DNA of 64,000 nt from Simkaniaceae bacterium (GCA_018399055.1 CP073762.1:2038831-2102830); one strand, 5' to 3'. Positions 1 through 8,411 are shown, counted from the stretch's first letter. Notes: generated by a model from the letters alone, not told the origin. A program made the numbers and translations.

Positions 1-67
1 TTCCATGTGACACAAGCATGTTGATTTTCTCTAAAATTTTCAATATAAAAAAGTGAGGGAGGAATCG

Positions 68-799
68 ATGAAAAATCACGATAAAAGCGGCACTTGCCAA
101 ATTTGTAAGAATAATTTTGCTTACAATAAACTATTTCCTATCAATATGATACGGAATTCACTTCTCGATACTCTCCGTAACAATCACCCAGATATCAATA
201 CCGATGGTTTCATTTGCTATCCTGATCTTAGGGAAACTCGTACCGAATATATTGAAAAATTAATTACGAAGGATAAAGGGGCTCTTTCTTCTTTTGAAAA
301 AGAAGTTCTCGACAGTCTATCATCCCAAGATATTCTTGTTGAAAATGTTAACAAGAAATTCGAGAAAAAGCTCACCTTTGGGCAAAAAATGGCTGATCGA
401 GTTGCTCGTTTTGGTGGGAGCTGGAAATTTATCCTCTCATTTTTAGCTCTTCTCATAGTATGGATGATTCTCAATATCTTCTTTGTTAGAGATGAAGGAT
501 TTGACCCTTATCCCTTTATCCTTCTAAACCTGGTTCTGTCATGTCTTGCAGCTATGCAAGCCCCCATCATCATGATGAGTCAAAATCGCCAAGCCGCACG
601 AGACCGCCTCCAAGCCAATGAAGAATACTGTACGAATCTAAAGGCAGAGCTTGAAATTCAACACCTTCAGTCAAAACTCGATCTATTCATGAAAAATCAA
701 TGGGAATCTCTCCTTGAACTTCAAAAAATTCAAATTGAGCTTACAGAAGAGATTATATTGAATAAAAAACAGTTGCGTAGAAAGGAAGATGAAGAATAG
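68..799 (+). CDS. DUF1003 family inner-membrane protein
   Basis: Predicted inner-membrane protein of unknown biochemical role. The N-terminal third is soluble and has a CxxC pair (CQIC) near the start. The centre carries the DUF1003 signature: a basic FGQKMADRVARFGGSWKF segment, then two hydrophobic helices (about residues 118-138 and 148-167) separated by a short loop with FDPYPF. The second helix runs into APIIMMSQNRQAARDR, typical of the family. The C-terminal ~60 residues are Glu/Gln/Leu-rich and look like a coiled coil. I chose the ATG at 68 over an in-frame GTG at 53 because GAGGGAGG lies just upstream of it. Family membership is seen directly; function is not known. Confidence 0.85.
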   Translation: MKNHDKSGTCQICKNNFAYNKLFPINMIRNSLLDTLRNNHPDINTDGFICYPDLRETRTEYIEKLITKDKGALSSFEKEVLDSLSSQDILVENVNKKFEKKLTFGQKMADRVARFGGSWKFILSFLALLIVWMILNIFFVRDEGFDPYPFILLNLVLSCLAAMQAPIIMMSQNRQAARDRLQANEEYCTNLKAELEIQHLQSKLDLFMKNQWESLLELQKIQIELTEEIILNKKQLRRKEDEE

Positions 800-810
800 A
801 GTTTTTCGCC

Positions 811-1323
811 ATGAAACGGATTGTGATCATAGGAACCTGTGGGTCGGGAAAGACAACTCTTGGCAACCACCTTGCCAAAAATCTTGACTACCCGGTTACA
901 GATCTAGATGATCTCTATTGGCTCCCCAATTGGACACGACGCCCTACTGAAGAATTTGCCTCCCTTATTAAGGAAGCCACCCTCTCTCAAACATGGATTA
1001 TCTGTGGAAACCAGTCACGATTTCGTCACCTTATTTGGCCCAAAGCAGATACAATTATCTGGCTTGATCTTCCTCTCCACACCCTTCTTTGGCGCACTTT
1101 TCGCCGCGCCCTGTGCAACATCAGAACAAAAAAAGCTTTTTGCAATGGAAACTATGAGAGTTTCCCCCGCTTCCTTAGTCGCCACTCTATTATTGTTTGG
1201 GTTCTTAAATCCTTCCTAAGACATCGCCGCGATTACTTAGCTGAGATGAAAAATACAGAGCACGTTAAATGGATTCACGCAAAATCCGTTAAGGACATGA
1301 AGTTTCTGAAAGAACGTAGTTAG
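811..1323 (+). CDS. P-loop nucleotide kinase-like protein (adenylate kinase/FlaR-like)
   Basis: Small P-loop NTPase of 170 aa. A Walker A motif GTCGSGKTT lies at residues 8-16, followed by DLDDLYWLPNW, which matches the substrate region of the small kinases often annotated as adenylate kinase-like or topology modulation protein FlaR. IIWLDLP near residues 85-92 fits the strand and Asp of a Walker B-like element, and the Arg-rich segment after it fits a lid. The substrate cannot be read from sequence. It starts 11 bp after the DUF1003 gene on the same strand, so the two may be cotranscribed; the ribosome-binding site is weak. Confidence 0.75.
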   Translation: MKRIVIIGTCGSGKTTLGNHLAKNLDYPVTDLDDLYWLPNWTRRPTEEFASLIKEATLSQTWIICGNQSRFRHLIWPKADTIIWLDLPLHTLLWRTFRRALCNIRTKKAFCNGNYESFPRFLSRHSIIVWVLKSFLRHRRDYLAEMKNTEHVKWIHAKSVKDMKFLKERS

Positions 1324-1525
1324 CAGGGCCTACCGTTTCGGTAAAATGAAAAAACTGTCTTAACAATGAGGTTTACCTAAATCCTCAACTAAGATTTCCC
1401 CAAAGAATAAAGTTGATTAATGCAACAAATGCTATAGAAAGAGAAGAAAGCGATAGGCGCTTCCCATTATGGCTTTGGGAGAGCCTAAAACTGAGACGTA
1501 ACCTTCTCTAAAAAAGGATGATAAC

Positions 1526-2914
1526 ATGCTACATTTTTTTCAATGGATCTGCCGATTCAACTTTGGAATCTTTGAGAAAGAGGAGTTTAAAAAGTTTCTC
1601 CGCTTTGGGCTGATCTTTGCCTTAATTATAGGTATTTACTGGACACTTCGCCCTTTAAAGGATTCCATCTTTATTCAACTCGTTGGTAAACTACAGCTTC
1701 CGTATGCAAAAACCTTGTCTGTAATCGCTCTTCTTCCTTTGGTAATGTTCTACACAAAATTATTGGAACGAACGTCTCGGGAAAAAATGCTTTATATCTT
1801 ACCTACATTTTATGGGATTGGCGTTGCTGTATTTAGTGGTTTGGTTACAATTGTACAAGTTCCCGCAGAAGAAATTGCGGCACGCTCTGACTTTTTTCTT
1901 ATTTTTTCAAAAATCATTGGATATGCCTGGTATTTATTTGTTGAAAGTTTTGGCTCTCTTGTCGTCGCCCTTTTCTGGGCCTTTGCTGCTTCTACTACAA
2001 AACCCACATCAGCAAAAAGGGGCTTTCCTTTAATTGTCGCCATCGGCCAATTGGGAGGGATTATTTTCCCTTATAATATAGGGGGACTTCCTCATCGATT
2101 GGGTTATACAACAGATGCTCTCTCAATGATTATTCTTAGTCTCTCGATTTTTATGATTATCCCTTTTGTCCGTTATCTCCTCAAAGCAACACCTCATGAT
2201 CTTATGAGTTCTTTCCATGGGAAAAATGAGGCAACTGAAAAGAAAAAGCAAGAACCAGGGTTCCTTGAAGGGTTAAAGCTCTTAGTAAAACACCGTTACC
2301 TCTTAGGAATTTTTGCAGTAAATTTTATTTATGAAGTCGTCATTACGATCTTTGACTTCAATTTTAAATTGTCAGCAAGCGCTCAGTACTCAGGAGTTGC
2401 ATTGACCAACTATTTAAGCATTTATGGATCAATCGTCAATGTTGTCTCTTTAACCTGCTTGTTATTAGGAATTAGCAATGTAACCCGATTTTTAGGTATT
2501 GGCATCGCTTTAGCTGCCATGCCCCTCATCGTTGGAGCCGCTCTTTTTGGATTCCTTACAATCAATACACTCTCTTTTCTTTTTGTCTTAATGGTTGGAT
2601 CAAAAGCAATTAATTATGCACTCAATGGACCTGCCTTAAAACAACTTTATATCCCTACAACTCCTGATGCAAAATTTAAAGCCCAAGCATGGATCGAAAC
2701 ATTTGGTTCCCGACTTTCTAAGCAAGGGGGCTCATCATTCAATATGTCCCTTGCTCCACTTCAAGCCACCTTTGGTGCAGTGGCAGGACGTTCTCACTAT
2801 CTTCTCCTAAGTGGAGCCGTTTGTTTCCCCCTTCTTGTCTTCTGGCTTGTTGTAGCGATTTTTCTTGGTAAAACCTTTACAAAAGCTGTCCGGGAAAAAA
2901 AGGTGGTCTGTTGA
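1526..2914 (+). CDS. ATP/ADP translocase (NTT/Tlc) family nucleotide transporter
   Basis: Polytopic membrane protein with about 11-12 hydrophobic segments, related to the Tlc/NTT nucleotide transporters that obligate intracellular bacteria use to take nucleotides or ATP from the host. Family signatures are TLRPLKDSIF near residue 43 and, toward the C-terminus, IPTTPDAKFKAQAW followed by GSRLSKQGGSSFN, matching the conserved segments of chlamydial Npt proteins. At 462 aa it is shorter than Npt1 (about 520 aa), and the matches are divergent, so the substrate (ATP/ADP exchange, NTP uptake, NAD or other) is open. AAAGGATG sits just before the ATG. It stands alone and converges with the ABC genes downstream. 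Confidence 0.85.
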   Translation: MLHFFQWICRFNFGIFEKEEFKKFLRFGLIFALIIGIYWTLRPLKDSIFIQLVGKLQLPYAKTLSVIALLPLVMFYTKLLERTSREKMLYILPTFYGIGVAVFSGLVTIVQVPAEEIAARSDFFLIFSKIIGYAWYLFVESFGSLVVALFWAFAASTTKPTSAKRGFPLIVAIGQLGGIIFPYNIGGLPHRLGYTTDALSMIILSLSIFMIIPFVRYLLKATPHDLMSSFHGKNEATEKKKQEPGFLEGLKLLVKHRYLLGIFAVNFIYEVVITIFDFNFKLSASAQYSGVALTNYLSIYGSIVNVVSLTCLLLGISNVTRFLGIGIALAAMPLIVGAALFGFLTINTLSFLFVLMVGSKAINYALNGPALKQLYIPTTPDAKFKAQAWIETFGSRLSKQGGSSFNMSLAPLQATFGAVAGRSHYLLLSGAVCFPLLVFWLVVAIFLGKTFTKAVREKKVVC

Positions 2915-2931
2915 TGAAGAACTTTACAGGT

Positions 2932-3708
2932 TTATATACAGTCAAGTCTGTGTCTTAGTCGTTTAGTCGCATGGATTGTGCAGGCAACAATAAACGCCCA
3001 CAACATAACTAAACAAAGCCAAAATGGCAAATATCCCTCTTGTCCAAGGGCTGCTGCTCGCATCCCCTCCATCACATAAATCATCGGATTGATCAGGCTA
3101 ATGTACCCAACTATATGGCTCAGATCGTACGCCGACTGCCAGGAATAGACATACCCTCCAAACATCCACATTGGAGCAATATAGCGAAGCCATAAACTGT
3201 TCAAACTTGTCATACCTTTAATCACACTTGTGAGCCACAGCGCAAAAGCCCCAAAGAAGAGATTTGCCGTGATAAACATCACTGCGGTTCTCCAAAAAGA
3301 AATTGCCTCCCAATGCCACTCTGTAAATACAAGCAACTTTCCCAGTGGAAATAATAACGCAGAAAGGATCATCGATGTGATTGCCCACGACGTGGCGATA
3401 TATAAAAAGACCTTATTCGAAGTAATCGGCATCACGAGCGTATGAAAAATGGTTCTATCTCCACCCATATCGGCAAGTTGCACACCAACTTTTCCTACAA
3501 TCTCCACAAACCCAAAGCTAGCAATAGCTCCTACAACAAAAAATGCCGCATAGCCCTCGTGTGCTCCTTCTTGCTGCAAAAAATAACCAAAAGCCATCAC
3601 GTTGGTAAAAAAGAGGAGCGATGTATCAATAAATTTTGTTCGAAATTCCCGTTTAAAAGCGATCAAATCACGCCTGATCAATTGAAAAAATACGATCCAA
3701 CTACTCAT
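2932..3708 (-). CDS. ABC-2 type transporter permease
   Basis: Membrane subunit of an ABC-2 type exporter. About six hydrophobic helices are visible. The segment GGYVYSWQSAYDLSHIVGYISLINPMIYVMEGMRAA is the usual ABC-2 C-terminal region (NPM.Y..EG.R). I start it at ATG 3708 (MSSWIVFF), which overlaps the last codons of the ATPase gene by 8 bp, rather than at the upstream ATG 3753 inside that gene; the overlap implies translational coupling. With its partner it resembles antibiotic or lipid exporters of the DrrB/NodJ type; the cargo is unknown. Confidence 0.85.
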   Translation of the reverse strand: MSSWIVFFQLIRRDLIAFKREFRTKFIDTSLLFFTNVMAFGYFLQQEGAHEGYAAFFVVGAIASFGFVEIVGKVGVQLADMGGDRTIFHTLVMPITSNKVFLYIATSWAITSMILSALLFPLGKLLVFTEWHWEAISFWRTAVMFITANLFFGAFALWLTSVIKGMTSLNSLWLRYIAPMWMFGGYVYSWQSAYDLSHIVGYISLINPMIYVMEGMRAAALGQEGYLPFWLCLVMLWAFIVACTIHATKRLRHRLDCI

Positions 3709-4483
3709 CACCTGCACCTGAATTAAAAATTTCTGCCTCGGGATCATCCACAAACTTGAGGAAAACCTCCTCCAAGCTATTTTTCTGGTGTTGCTTTTTC
3801 AAGTTTTCTGGCGTATCAACCGTCCGAACCGTCCCCTCATGGATGAGGCAAATGCGGTCAGATAAGTGCTCCGCCTCATCTAGATAGTGAGTCGTAAGGA
3901 TCACCGTAATTCCTGACTTCTTAAGTTTTGTAATCACCTCCCAGAGCTCCCGACGAATATGAGAGTCGAGACCAACAGTTGGTTCATCAAGAATAACCAG
4001 CCGCGGCCGATGCATAAGAGCTCGCGCAATTAAAAACCGCTGCTTGTACCCCCCTGATACCTGATCGATATTAGCCTCGAGATACTCCTCTAATTTAAAC
4101 TCTTTTGCAAGTTCTTTCTGACGCTCAACAGCTTCCCGTTTGCTTAGCCCATAACAACGGCCAGAAAAAACCAAGTTTTCACCAAGAGAGAGTTGCCGTT
4201 CAATATTGGGGTGCTGCGGACAATAGCCCACAATCGAGCGATAGGTAAGAAGATTCTGATAAATCGATGCCCCATTCCACTGCACATCTCCCGCTGTTGC
4301 TGGATGAAGAGTTGCCAAAATTGAAACTAACGTCGTCTTCCCTGCTCCGTTTACACCAAGCAATCCCAGAACTTCCCCTTCAAAGATATCGAGGGAAACT
4401 TCCTTTAACGCCTGTTTCATTTCACGGCGCTTTTCAAAGTAGGTCTTTGAAACCTTTTCAATACTTATAAATACTTGATTCAT
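3701..4483 (-). CDS. ABC transporter ATP-binding protein (drug/lipid export type)
   Basis: ATPase subunit of the exporter formed with the downstream permease. It shows Walker A GVNGAGKTT (about residues 43-51), a Q-loop region (YCPQHPN), an ABC signature VSGGYKQR (about 142-149), Walker B RLVILDEPTVGLD and an H-loop TTHYLDEAEHL. The layout and C-terminal tail fit the DrrA/NodI subfamily that pairs with ABC-2 permeases. The Tyr in VSGGYKQR replaces the more usual Gln/Met and is a common variant. Substrate not predictable. Confidence 0.93.
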   Translation of the reverse strand: MNQVFISIEKVSKTYFEKRREMKQALKEVSLDIFEGEVLGLLGVNGAGKTTLVSILATLHPATAGDVQWNGASIYQNLLTYRSIVGYCPQHPNIERQLSLGENLVFSGRCYGLSKREAVERQKELAKEFKLEEYLEANIDQVSGGYKQRFLIARALMHRPRLVILDEPTVGLDSHIRRELWEVITKLKKSGITVILTTHYLDEAEHLSDRICLIHEGTVRTVDTPENLKKQHQKNSLEEVFLKFVDDPEAEIFNSGAGDE

Positions 4484-4519
4484 GACTCTGGAATATTGGT
4501 TAGAATGTCGATTCTACTC

Positions 4520-5086
4520 CTACTGAAGAGTGATGTCAAATCCTTTTAATAAAGAAAGTGCCTCGGGAATAGAAAACTTCCCTTTTGCGATCCGGTTTGA
4601 TTGAGGATCAATGGAATAGTTCACCGCATCACGAAAATCCACACGGGATAAATCGCACCCATGAAAGAGAGTCCCTTCAAGATCACACCCTCTAAAATCC
4701 CCTTCACCAAGCTCAGTCTCTTTGAAATCGCATTCCTTCAAAAGACTTTTTCCAAATGAGGTCTTCTTCATTTTTAACCCTGAAAAATTACAATTTTGAA
4801 GCTTGCAATCCTTCATTCCCAAGGAAAAAAGCCTCTTTTCACAAAGGTGAAAGTTTCCTCCGACAATTTTGCACTCTTCAAACGTGACTTCATGAAGCTG
4901 GCACTTTTCGAAATTGATCAGGCTTAAATTACACCTCCTAAACGTGCACGAAAAAAATTGAGCGTTTGAAAATTGGCAATCTACCATCTGACAGTCTTCA
5001 AAAATGCACTCTTCAAAGCGCTGCTCTGCAAAGCTTGTCTTAGTGTACCCTTTTTTGGAAAATGTCTGCTGTTCATGGTGCGTCAT
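4520..5086 (-). CDS. pentapeptide-repeat protein
   Basis: Protein of about 188 aa built almost wholly of pentapeptide repeats with the A(D/N)LXX-like pattern in its Cys/Phe-rich form (for example CIFEDCQMVDCQF, CTFRRCNLSLINF, DFRGCDLEGTLFHGCDLS). These form a right-handed quadrilateral beta helix. The C-terminal stretch DFRDAVNYSIDPQSNRI is typical of McbG/Qnr-like or SopA-like pentapeptide proteins. I start at ATG 5086 (MTHHEQQ), which lies after the stop of the upstream nuclease gene, rather than at the in-frame ATG 5230 inside it. Function unknown; DNA mimicry (gyrase protection) is one family possibility and is not shown here. Confidence 0.82.
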   Translation of the reverse strand: MTHHEQQTFSKKGYTKTSFAEQRFEECIFEDCQMVDCQFSNAQFFSCTFRRCNLSLINFEKCQLHEVTFEECKIVGGNFHLCEKRLFSLGMKDCKLQNCNFSGLKMKKTSFGKSLLKECDFKETELGEGDFRGCDLEGTLFHGCDLSRVDFRDAVNYSIDPQSNRIAKGKFSIPEALSLLKGFDITLQ

Positions 5087-5108
5087 CCTCGCAGATAATA
5101 CTCTACAA

Positions 5109-5810
5109 TCAGAAGCGAATTCCAGAAATTTTTTCGAGCTTGTCAACGGGATAGCGAAAGGAGTCGAGATCCCCCGTCGCAGGAACATTAGGGATAACGT
5201 AGGCCCATGTTTCTTTAGACGTTTGAACAACTTTGAAAAAGTGAGTGGGGACTGCTACTTCATTTTCTCCTATCACTTGAAAGGTAACAAAACGCTTACC
5301 ATTTTCTTCGTGGGATAGAAAAAGAGGGCCACTCACGACCTCTAAGGCCCCTTCCTGCTTCACTAACGTACGGATATGCGCTTCAAGTTTTTTCCACACA
5401 CCGCGATTGAACTGTGGATGCTGAGGACAAATATTTGATAGGGAAAAGGTTTCTTCTAATGCCTCTTTTGAAAAGGACCCATCCCCAGCAGGAACAATAT
5501 GTCCTCTATCAAACCCCGACTTTGAGTAATCCTTAATACAACTTCGATGCGACTTATAAATCTCCATATCCTCATGAAAATGCACCCCCTTCCTGTCGAC
5601 ATTCTTCCTAAAACTCTCTTCCGTTAAATGTTCGTGGGCCCAAAAAGGGATCTTCCCTCTTGTGTCGTAAACAAGGGTATACCCCTTTTTCTCTAAGTAA
5701 GGGAAACCTGTTGGCTCAAGTTTTTTGTCCCATTGCTGATAGGAAACAGCTGTTGCTATACCCAGCACTATCCCAACAGAGAATCCGATACTTTTTTTCA
5801 TCACACCCAT
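5109..5810 (-). CDS. secreted DNA/RNA non-specific endonuclease (NUC1/EndoG family)
   Basis: His-Me finger nuclease of 233 aa. An N-terminal hydrophobic stretch (about residues 8-23) acts as signal peptide or membrane anchor. The catalytic motif DRGHIVPA is at residues 101-108 (His104 as general base), and FSLSNICPQHPQFNRGVWKKLE at about 122-142 supplies the metal-binding Asn and the conserved N-x-x-W of the NucA/EndoG family. All key residues are present, so it is predicted active, cleaving DNA and RNA outside the cytoplasm (periplasm, inclusion or host). The start may be ATG 5810 or ATG 5801 (MKKSIG). It reads into the pentapeptide-repeat gene 22 bp downstream. Confidence 0.88.
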   Translation of the reverse strand: MGVMKKSIGFSVGIVLGIATAVSYQQWDKKLEPTGFPYLEKKGYTLVYDTRGKIPFWAHEHLTEESFRKNVDRKGVHFHEDMEIYKSHRSCIKDYSKSGFDRGHIVPAGDGSFSKEALEETFSLSNICPQHPQFNRGVWKKLEAHIRTLVKQEGALEVVSGPLFLSHEENGKRFVTFQVIGENEVAVPTHFFKVVQTSKETWAYVIPNVPATGDLDSFRYPVDKLEKISGIRF

Positions 5811-5883
5811 GAACCTATCTCACTATTCTATACCCAGTCATCAATTTTTTATTATTAGGAGAATTATTTGCAAATGAGAACCC

Positions 5884-6011
5884 ATCGCACTATTATAAAT
5901 ATCAGAATTTGATCCCTCTTTGCACTCCATACTTAATAAAGTTAGGAAAAAAAAGAGGGATCAAATTCTGGGAACAAAGCCCCAAAAGGGTGTTGTTTGT
6001 AATAGTGCGAT
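5884..6011. repeat. long foldback element A (nested inverted repeats)
   Basis: Two nested inverted repeats fill the gap between the nuclease and DUF502 genes. The outer arms are 12 bp (5884-5895, ATCGCACTATTA, with 6000-6011). The inner arms are 18 bp and perfect (5903-5920 with 5953-5970, CAGAATTTGATCCCTCTT). The asymmetric spacing between arms is not typical of a simple terminator. There is no coding potential. It may be a MITE-like remnant or an RNA foldback. Confidence 0.75.
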
Positions 6012-6069
6012 AGGTTCGAAGATCGGAAGCAGTTGAACTAACTCTCTAGATTATGTTAAGGTACAGAGT

Positions 6070-6636
6070 ATGAAAAAATTTATTAAGAGGGGGATTATTG
6101 CGATCGCCCCCCTTGCACTCTCTATCGGAATTATCTACTGGCTCTTTTCATTTTTAGAAGAGCTAGTGGGTCCTCCCATGAGCGCCCTTCTCGGCAGGTA
6201 TTATTATCCCGGAATGGGGATTGCTGCAGCTATTATTGTTCTCTTTTTTATCGGTGTCCTTCTAAATACCTGGATCATTTCTCATATTACCGCACTCTTC
6301 GAACGCCTTTTTAAACGCATTCCAATCTTCAACTCTCTTTATAAGATGGTGAAGAACGTCACCCACTTCTTTCAGGCTTCTCCAGGCGGGGAAAAACAAC
6401 AAGTTGTCGAAGTAACTATCGCAGGACATACCCTCGTAGGGTTTGTCACCCGAGAAAGCTTTTCAGAATTTCCAGAGATGGATCAAAACCGAGTCGCTAT
6501 CTTTCTTCCTATGAGCTATCAGATCGGAGGATACACCGTCCTTGTCCCTCGTTCCGATATCAAACCGATCAACATCTCCATTGAAGATGCCCTACAGTAT
6601 TCACTCATTGCCTGGGCTCGAAAGCCCGAGGATTAG
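6070..6636 (+). CDS. DUF502 family membrane protein
   Basis: Inner-membrane protein with two N-terminal transmembrane helices (about residues 8-30 and 48-72) and a soluble C-terminal domain. It has the DUF502 hallmarks: the KRGIIAIAPLALSIGIIYWL first helix, RIPIFNSLYKMVKNVTHFF after the second helix, and GFVTRES with a late VLVPRSDIKP motif. Length (188 aa) is normal for the family. Members are widespread in bacteria and not functionally defined. AAGG lies upstream of the ATG; the radical SAM gene follows 8 bp downstream, suggesting one transcript. Confidence 0.87.
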   Translation: MKKFIKRGIIAIAPLALSIGIIYWLFSFLEELVGPPMSALLGRYYYPGMGIAAAIIVLFFIGVLLNTWIISHITALFERLFKRIPIFNSLYKMVKNVTHFFQASPGGEKQQVVEVTIAGHTLVGFVTRESFSEFPEMDQNRVAIFLPMSYQIGGYTVLVPRSDIKPINISIEDALQYSLIAWARKPED

Positions 6637-6644
6637 AAGATTAA

Positions 6645-7514
6645 ATGACTTGCGTCCCTCATTTCCAACAAGTACGCATCGAAAACACTAACCGATGTGG
6701 CTTTGCTTGCGTCATGTGTCCCCGCGATAAGCACACCCGCACCCAAGGGATCATGCCCATGGAAGACTTTGAGCTTGTCCTCAACCGGATAGGTTCCTTC
6801 GAGGGAGAGATGCACCTCCATGGTTTTGGAGAATCTCTTCTCGATAAAACACTGCCCGAAAAAGTTGCCCTTGTCACAAAAAAGATGCCTAAAGCCCTCA
6901 AAGTGATCTTCACTACTCTCGGTGTTCCTCCTAAAGAAGACTACTTCTCTGCTCTTGCCCATGCTGGTCTCGACCACATCTTTGTCAGTTGCTACGGATA
7001 CACTATAGAATCCTACAAACAGATCCACGGCCGAGATGCTTTTGCGCTTGTGAAAAAAAACCTCGAAATTCTCTCTGAAATAAAAAAGGGAAATAACGAC
7101 CTTCCCAAAGTAGAAATCATCCCTTCCAGCGACCAAATGCTCCTGACCCTCGGTTCCCAAAATAATCCCCGCGCAGAATTTCAAACTTGGGCAGAGTCAC
7201 TTGGAATGACCTTTTTCAAAGACCGAAAACTTCACAACTACGGTGATGGTCGCCAGTACAATACGCCTAAAGAAGAGCGCCTCTGCCCCGTCATCAAAGA
7301 AAAGCGCAAAGCAATTCTCCAGATCACCTGGAACCTTGATGTCATTCCCTGCTGCTATGACTATAACGCCACCATTCCCTTCGGGAATCTCCGCACCCAA
7401 TCTCTCGAAGAAATCTTTTCTTCGATGGCCTACTTTCGCTTTGTTCATGCCCACACCACCAACCAACTTGCAGACTATCCCATCTGTCAAAACTGCGAAA
7501 AAGACATTTATTAG
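6645..7514 (+). CDS. radical SAM/SPASM domain protein
   Basis: Radical SAM enzyme of 289 aa. The cluster-binding motif CxxxCxxC is at Cys18, Cys22 and Cys25 (NRCGFACVMCPRD). A glycine-rich strand (LHGFGESLLD) follows, as expected for SAM binding. The C-terminal part has a SPASM-like set of cysteines (CPVI near 226, a CC pair near 249, and C281/C284 in ICQNCE) for auxiliary iron-sulfur clusters. Such proteins modify peptides, nucleic acids or small molecules; no precursor peptide or partner gene is visible nearby, so the substrate is unknown. It sits directly behind the DUF502 gene. Confidence 0.85.
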   Translation: MTCVPHFQQVRIENTNRCGFACVMCPRDKHTRTQGIMPMEDFELVLNRIGSFEGEMHLHGFGESLLDKTLPEKVALVTKKMPKALKVIFTTLGVPPKEDYFSALAHAGLDHIFVSCYGYTIESYKQIHGRDAFALVKKNLEILSEIKKGNNDLPKVEIIPSSDQMLLTLGSQNNPRAEFQTWAESLGMTFFKDRKLHNYGDGRQYNTPKEERLCPVIKEKRKAILQITWNLDVIPCCYDYNATIPFGNLRTQSLEEIFSSMAYFRFVHAHTTNQLADYPICQNCEKDIY

Positions 7515-7675
7515 GGTGTGTCTCTGAAATTCCCTCCAAGGAGTTGTGCCTAGATTTTTTCATCTATTGAAGTGTGGAGATTGATAGCAACTTGGTAAAG
7601 TTGCTGAGATCGAACACAAATACAGATGGGGAAAGATGGGCCAAATCCTGGAAGGAAGTTTAGGGACACGCCCTA
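7512..7675. repeat. MITE-like foldback element B (about 164 bp)
   Basis: An imperfect palindrome spans essentially the whole stretch after the radical SAM stop codon. The left end TAGGGTGTGTCTCTGAAATT matches the reverse complement of the right end (TAGGGCGTGTCCCTAAACTT), the similarity continues inward with gaps, and it closes on AGCAACTT-GGT-AAAGTTGCT at the centre. It begins and ends in TA-containing sequence (TAGGG/CCCTA). Size, terminal symmetry and lack of coding potential fit a non-autonomous transposon (MITE) able to fold into one long hairpin. Confidence 0.75.
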
Positions 7676-7734
7676 ACCCTTCTTTCATTGGTTTCAGCTG
7701 CAGATTTTTTCATACAGTTTAGCGCACCCAATGA

Positions 7735-8307
7735 TTAGTGGCCTTGATGGGAACCCCTGCCTCCGCGATTTTTCTGAAAGTTGCGGTCCCCCTGCTGGGG
7801 ATGAGGATGGTTGTGAGGGTGAGAATGATCGTGTGAAGGGAGTTGTCCTGAATGATGGGGCCAGCTTTTGTGATTTTTATAGGGAAAATTGTGGCTATTT
7901 TTGTGTTCGTTATAATAGTTATTCCATTTGTGGTTCCATGTATTGTGCCAATAGTTATTCCAGTGATTGTTCCAATTAACATTTTTTACGTATATATTGG
8001 TATGCCCATTCCAATAATATCCATTGTGACCAACCCAATATCCATCCCACCACATAAAACCCATCATGAAGAGAGGAAAGTAAATACTAGCATTCCCCCC
8101 TTGCTTTGCGTCTCCAACATCAGCCTGCTGAGTTTGGGGATTATAAGGGAAAACTTGTTGGCTCATATTCCCATTCCCATCGACAACGATCGCATTGACT
8201 TGACTGGAAGTGGTTGTGACATTTGTGGCCCCCTCAATGTGAACGACATCTCCATACACATTCATTAAAACGAGCAGGAAGAGGAGAGAGGAAAGTTTTT
8301 TTAGCAT
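7735..8307 (-). CDS. secreted His/Asn/Trp-rich low-complexity protein
   Basis: Unrecognised 190-aa protein. It starts at ATG 8307 with AAAGGTAAAGAG upstream; the longer in-frame extension toward 8499 overlaps the NUDIX gene and is rejected. Residues 1-19 (MLKKLSSLLFLLVLMNVYG) are a signal peptide. A short ordered region follows (DVVHIEGATNVTTTSSQVNAIVVDG), then a Trp/Gly/Tyr segment (FMWWDGYWVGHNGYYWNGH), then Asn/Trp/His repeats of the form NHWNNYWHN, and finally a His/Pro-rich tail with HPHNHPHP. The His clusters could bind Ni, Cu or Zn, but that is inference. Function unknown. Confidence 0.7.
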   Translation of the reverse strand: MLKKLSSLLFLLVLMNVYGDVVHIEGATNVTTTSSQVNAIVVDGNGNMSQQVFPYNPQTQQADVGDAKQGGNASIYFPLFMMGFMWWDGYWVGHNGYYWNGHTNIYVKNVNWNNHWNNYWHNTWNHKWNNYYNEHKNSHNFPYKNHKSWPHHSGQLPSHDHSHPHNHPHPQQGDRNFQKNRGGRGSHQGH

Positions 8308-8411
8308 CTCTTTACCTTTGAGTTGGCATCTTTTTTTCTCTATATGACAAAGTGAAGATAAATTCCAGCGATCAGCATTATTTAATCTCCAGCGAAGGGG
8401 CCGCCCCGAGT

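Noticed and set aside
1324-1525. Possible riboswitch or small RNA before the nucleotide transporter
   Set aside because: Only weak short complementarity and no recognisable aptamer core; the -10-like TATAGA has no -35 at proper distance.
7852-8268. 138-aa hydrophobic ORF on the plus strand
   Set aside because: It is the antisense of the His/Asn-rich secreted protein; the open frame is a by-product of skewed composition, with no RBS.
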